From: an uncultured Bacilli bacterium
GTDB lineage: Bacteria; Bacillota_I; Bacilli_A; RF39; UBA660
Direction: 5' to 3'
Assembly (NCBI GenBank): GCA_944333305.1
Contig: CALVKV010000059.1
Location: 1-8,158, forward strand
Length of the DNA stretch: 8,158 nucleotides
Position numbers and translations under genes: made by a program
The notes under the pieces: model-generated
Databases searched by the model: none
Seen by the model: the letters and a program-made list of their open reading frames with translations, nothing else
What the model was told of the DNA's origin: nothing
Part shown: positions 7,182-8,158 of the stretch, in pieces
How positions within the stretch are numbered: the stretch's first letter is position 1
Layout: every line of letters starts with the position of its first letter

Positions 7182-7600
7182 AAACGATTGCTTCTTTTAA
7201 AAACTTTAGCACTTTTTCCTATACTATCGACTACTCTTCTATTCATTTCATTTATTAGTGGAGAATCCAGTGCCTCTTCACCTATACTATCCAAGAATTG
7301 ATGATATGAATGAGTTATTTTATATTGAGTTAGAAAAATAGCAAGATTCTCATCTGTTAAATTTCTAAGAAGAGCCTCTTTTTCTTGTCTTATTGTTCTG
7401 TAGCTTAATTGTAATATTTCATAACAAGTAGTATCCTCAGTTGTTAAATTTGTAATGCGTGAAATAAAAGCTTTTTCATTTTCGATTGATATATCAGAAA
7501 CTAACTCAACAGCTTTGACAGCTTCTATACATGGTACTGGTTCCTTATGGTCATAATAGTCATCTATTTTCTTTATTTGTTCTACTACTCTTGATTCCAT
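7172..7600 (-). CDS. Small helical protein of unknown function, 142 aa, paralogue of its upstream neighbour
   Basis: I do not recognise a family. The 142 residues appear almost wholly alpha-helical and soluble, with no signal peptide or membrane helix and a basic C-terminus (SAKVFKRSNRLSR). The segment from about residue 81 (NLTDENLAIFLTQYK...YHQFL...INEMNRR...KVFKR) lines up with the corresponding part of the 118-residue neighbour (DLTLDSLLLVISQFK...YIKEY...INEEMRKK...KIIKR), so the two are probably distant tandem duplicates. The ATG at 7600 begins one base after the neighbour's TAA, with AAGGGGG about seven bases upstream, so they are co-transcribed and probably coupled. The helical, charged character could suit a protein-protein or nucleic-acid partner, but nothing specific can be claimed. 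Confidence 0.75.
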   Translation of the reverse strand: MESRVVEQIKKIDDYYDHKEPVPCIEAVKAVELVSDISIENEKAFISRITNLTTEDTTCYEILQLSYRTIRQEKEALLRNLTDENLAIFLTQYKITHSYHQFLDSIGEEALDSPLINEMNRRVVDSIGKSAKVFKRSNRLSR

Positions 7601-7601
7601 A

Positions 7602-7958
7602 TTAATTCCCCCTTTTTATTATTTTTTTAAATGTTTTATCTTTTTTTCGCATTTCTTCATTTATAGGCCTTAGAACTTTTTTTGCTTTTCTTTCATCTGC
7701 TAAATGATTACTATACTCTTTTATATATTCATTTAAAGTTTTAAATTGACTAATGACTAATAAAAGAGAATCTAAAGTTAAATCATCTAAAGCTGGTTCT
7801 ATTTCTTCTAGCAGTAATTTATATAGTTTATATAAGTTAGTTCTATTATCTACATAAGTAACTCCAAAGTTAGCAATATATCTTATAAGCTCTAGTGTGG
7901 TTACATAATCAATGGCACTTAAACTTTCATTTCTTTTAGTTTTATCTTCAATAAGCAT
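7602..7958 (-). CDS. Small helical protein of unknown function, 118 aa as read, probably 5'-truncated by a frameshift
   Basis: As read from the ATG at 7958 this encodes 118 mostly helical, soluble residues with a lysine/arginine-rich C-terminus (MRKKDKTFKKIIKRGN). That ATG has no ribosome site. The frame stays open for another 27 codons upstream without any ATG, GTG or TTG, and those codons read as ordinary protein (KEFAEILSQSS...). A strong ribosome site and ATG lie at 8053-8038 in the neighbouring frame. Removing one A from the AAAA run at 8028-8031 joins them and gives a 145-residue protein, almost the same length as its 142-residue paralogue. So the real gene is probably 7602-8040 with a one-base insertion, either a true mutation or a sequence error. 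The stop is TAA, one base before the next ATG. Confidence 0.65.
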   Translation of the reverse strand: MLIEDKTKRNESLSAIDYVTTLELIRYIANFGVTYVDNRTNLYKLYKLLLEEIEPALDDLTLDSLLLVISQFKTLNEYIKEYSNHLADERKAKKVLRPINEEMRKKDKTFKKIIKRGN

Positions 7959-8040
7959 TATATTTTTATCTAAAGCTTCTACTTTCTCTTTAGTTATTGA
8001 ACTTTGGCTTAATATTTCTGCAAACTCTTTTATTATTCAT
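7959..8040 (-). other. Probable displaced 5' end of the 118-residue gene (single-base frameshift)
   Basis: From the ATG at 8040 the frame gives MNNKRVCRNIKPKFNN and stops at 7990. If one A of the 8028-8031 run is dropped, it reads MNNKEFAEILSQSSI and continues straight into the 118-residue frame, for a total of 145 residues. In the 118-residue frame itself a TGA lies at 8039-8037 and only ATA codons follow, so the only non-frameshift alternative is a rare AUA start. A separate 16-residue leader peptide is possible but less likely. Confidence 0.6.
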
Positions 8041-8042
8041 AG

Positions 8043-8053
8043 CCTCCCCCTTT
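8043..8053 (-). promoter_or_regulatory. Strong G-rich ribosome binding site before the ATG at 8040
   Basis: AAAGGGGGAGG precedes CT and the ATG. Pairing through AAAGG gives eight bases of spacing, and through the terminal GGAGG only two. The second gene of the unit uses a similar AAGGGGG, supporting 8040 as the genuine start for the first. Confidence 0.6.
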
Positions 8054-8065
8054 AAATGTTCTTAT

Positions 8066-8094
8066 ATTATACACTATTTTTTAAAAAAATGCAA
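8066..8094 (-). promoter_or_regulatory. Promoter of the small-protein operon
   Basis: A perfect TATAAT (8071-8066) is preceded by a 17-base spacer and TTGCAT (8094-8089), which keeps the key TTG of the -35. Transcription would begin near 8059, about 19 bases before the ATG at 8040. The position just after the terminator of the upstream transcript supports it as an independent unit. Confidence 0.65.
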
Positions 8095-8122
8095 TAAAAA
8101 AAGTCCAAAGAAACGTTTTGGA
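8095..8122 (-). terminator. Intrinsic terminator of a transcript entering from the right edge
   Basis: On the minus strand TCCAAA (8122-8117) pairs with TTTGGA (8109-8104) around a seven-base loop, followed by C and seven U (8102-8096). The stem is short but the U tract is strong. It ends a gene or RNA that lies mainly beyond the window. Confidence 0.6.
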
Positions 8123-8134
8123 TCTACGATAAAA

Positions 8135-8152
8135 CCTATACTTATGTACAGG
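8135..8152 (-). other. Second hairpin at the right edge, 3' part of an unknown transcript
   Basis: On the minus strand CCTGTAC and GTATAGG pair over seven positions (one G-U) around the loop ATAA, followed by TTTTAT. It could be a weak first terminator or part of a structured RNA ending at the terminator just downstream. One minus-strand frame would also end here as ...PTCT with a TAA at about 8146, so the tail of a protein gene cannot be excluded. Too little is present to decide. Confidence 0.35.
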
Positions 8153-8158
8153 TGGGTG

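Noticed and set aside
6609..7301. Plus-strand open frames at 6609-6797 and 6957-7301
   Set aside because: They run antisense to the TetR gene, and the second also crosses its promoter, the terminator and part of the 142-residue gene. Their products resemble no protein I know.
7990..8040. A 16-residue leader peptide controlling the small-protein operon
   Set aside because: The peptide shows no regulatory codon run or attenuator-like hairpin after it, and the one-base frameshift explains the same data better.
1..8158. CRISPR array, tRNA or rRNA genes, or a complete mobile element
   Set aside because: No regularly spaced repeats with unique spacers, no cloverleaf or conserved rRNA stretches and no transposase or integrase gene were seen on either strand.

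Overview
The window is AT-rich, and every gene I can support lies on the minus strand, so transcription runs from high to low coordinates. The strong AGGAGG-type ribosome sites, sigma-A promoters, low GC and the protein families suggest a low-GC Firmicute, perhaps a gut Bacilli or Clostridia lineage. TGA ends the 101-residue gene and tryptophan is read from TGG, so the ordinary bacterial code (table 11) is in use rather than the Mycoplasma code. The species cannot be named from this sequence.

Right part (about 8158 to 7154): the edge holds the 3' end of an upstream transcript with two hairpins, the second followed by seven U. A promoter follows, then two small cytoplasmic helical proteins of unknown function (118 and 142 residues) that resemble each other. 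The first looks frameshifted near its 5' end: removing one A from a run of four would restore a 145-residue protein starting at a well-placed ATG behind a strong ribosome site. A clear intrinsic terminator, sharing the stop codon of the 142-residue gene, closes this unit.

Centre (about 7145 to 2448): a self-contained drug-efflux-type operon. A consensus TTGACA-17-TATAAT promoter carries a near-perfect palindrome in its spacer, the expected operator of the first gene product, a TetR-family repressor. Two overlapping ABC exporter half-transporters follow. They form a textbook asymmetric heterodimer: the 735-residue subunit has a degenerate Walker B (Asp for Glu) and H-loop (Gln for His) but an intact signature, while the 603-residue subunit has intact catalytic residues but an altered VSAGQ signature. 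The larger subunit also carries an acidic, probably extracellular insert of about 160 residues between its first two membrane helices. A stem-loop at the last stop codon probably ends the operon.

Left part (about 2440 to 1): a two-gene unit with a 4-base ATGA overlap, encoding a 101-residue protein of unknown function and a 658-residue protein that I cannot assign to a family but that carries an HELNH zinc-protease-like motif with a possible downstream Glu ligand. The last ~70 bases hold two imperfect direct repeats 33 bases apart that resemble the repeated ends of some insertion sequences. I see no CRISPR array, tRNA, rRNA or intact mobile element. The best candidates for undescribed biology are the 101/658-residue cassette and the pair of small paralogous proteins.
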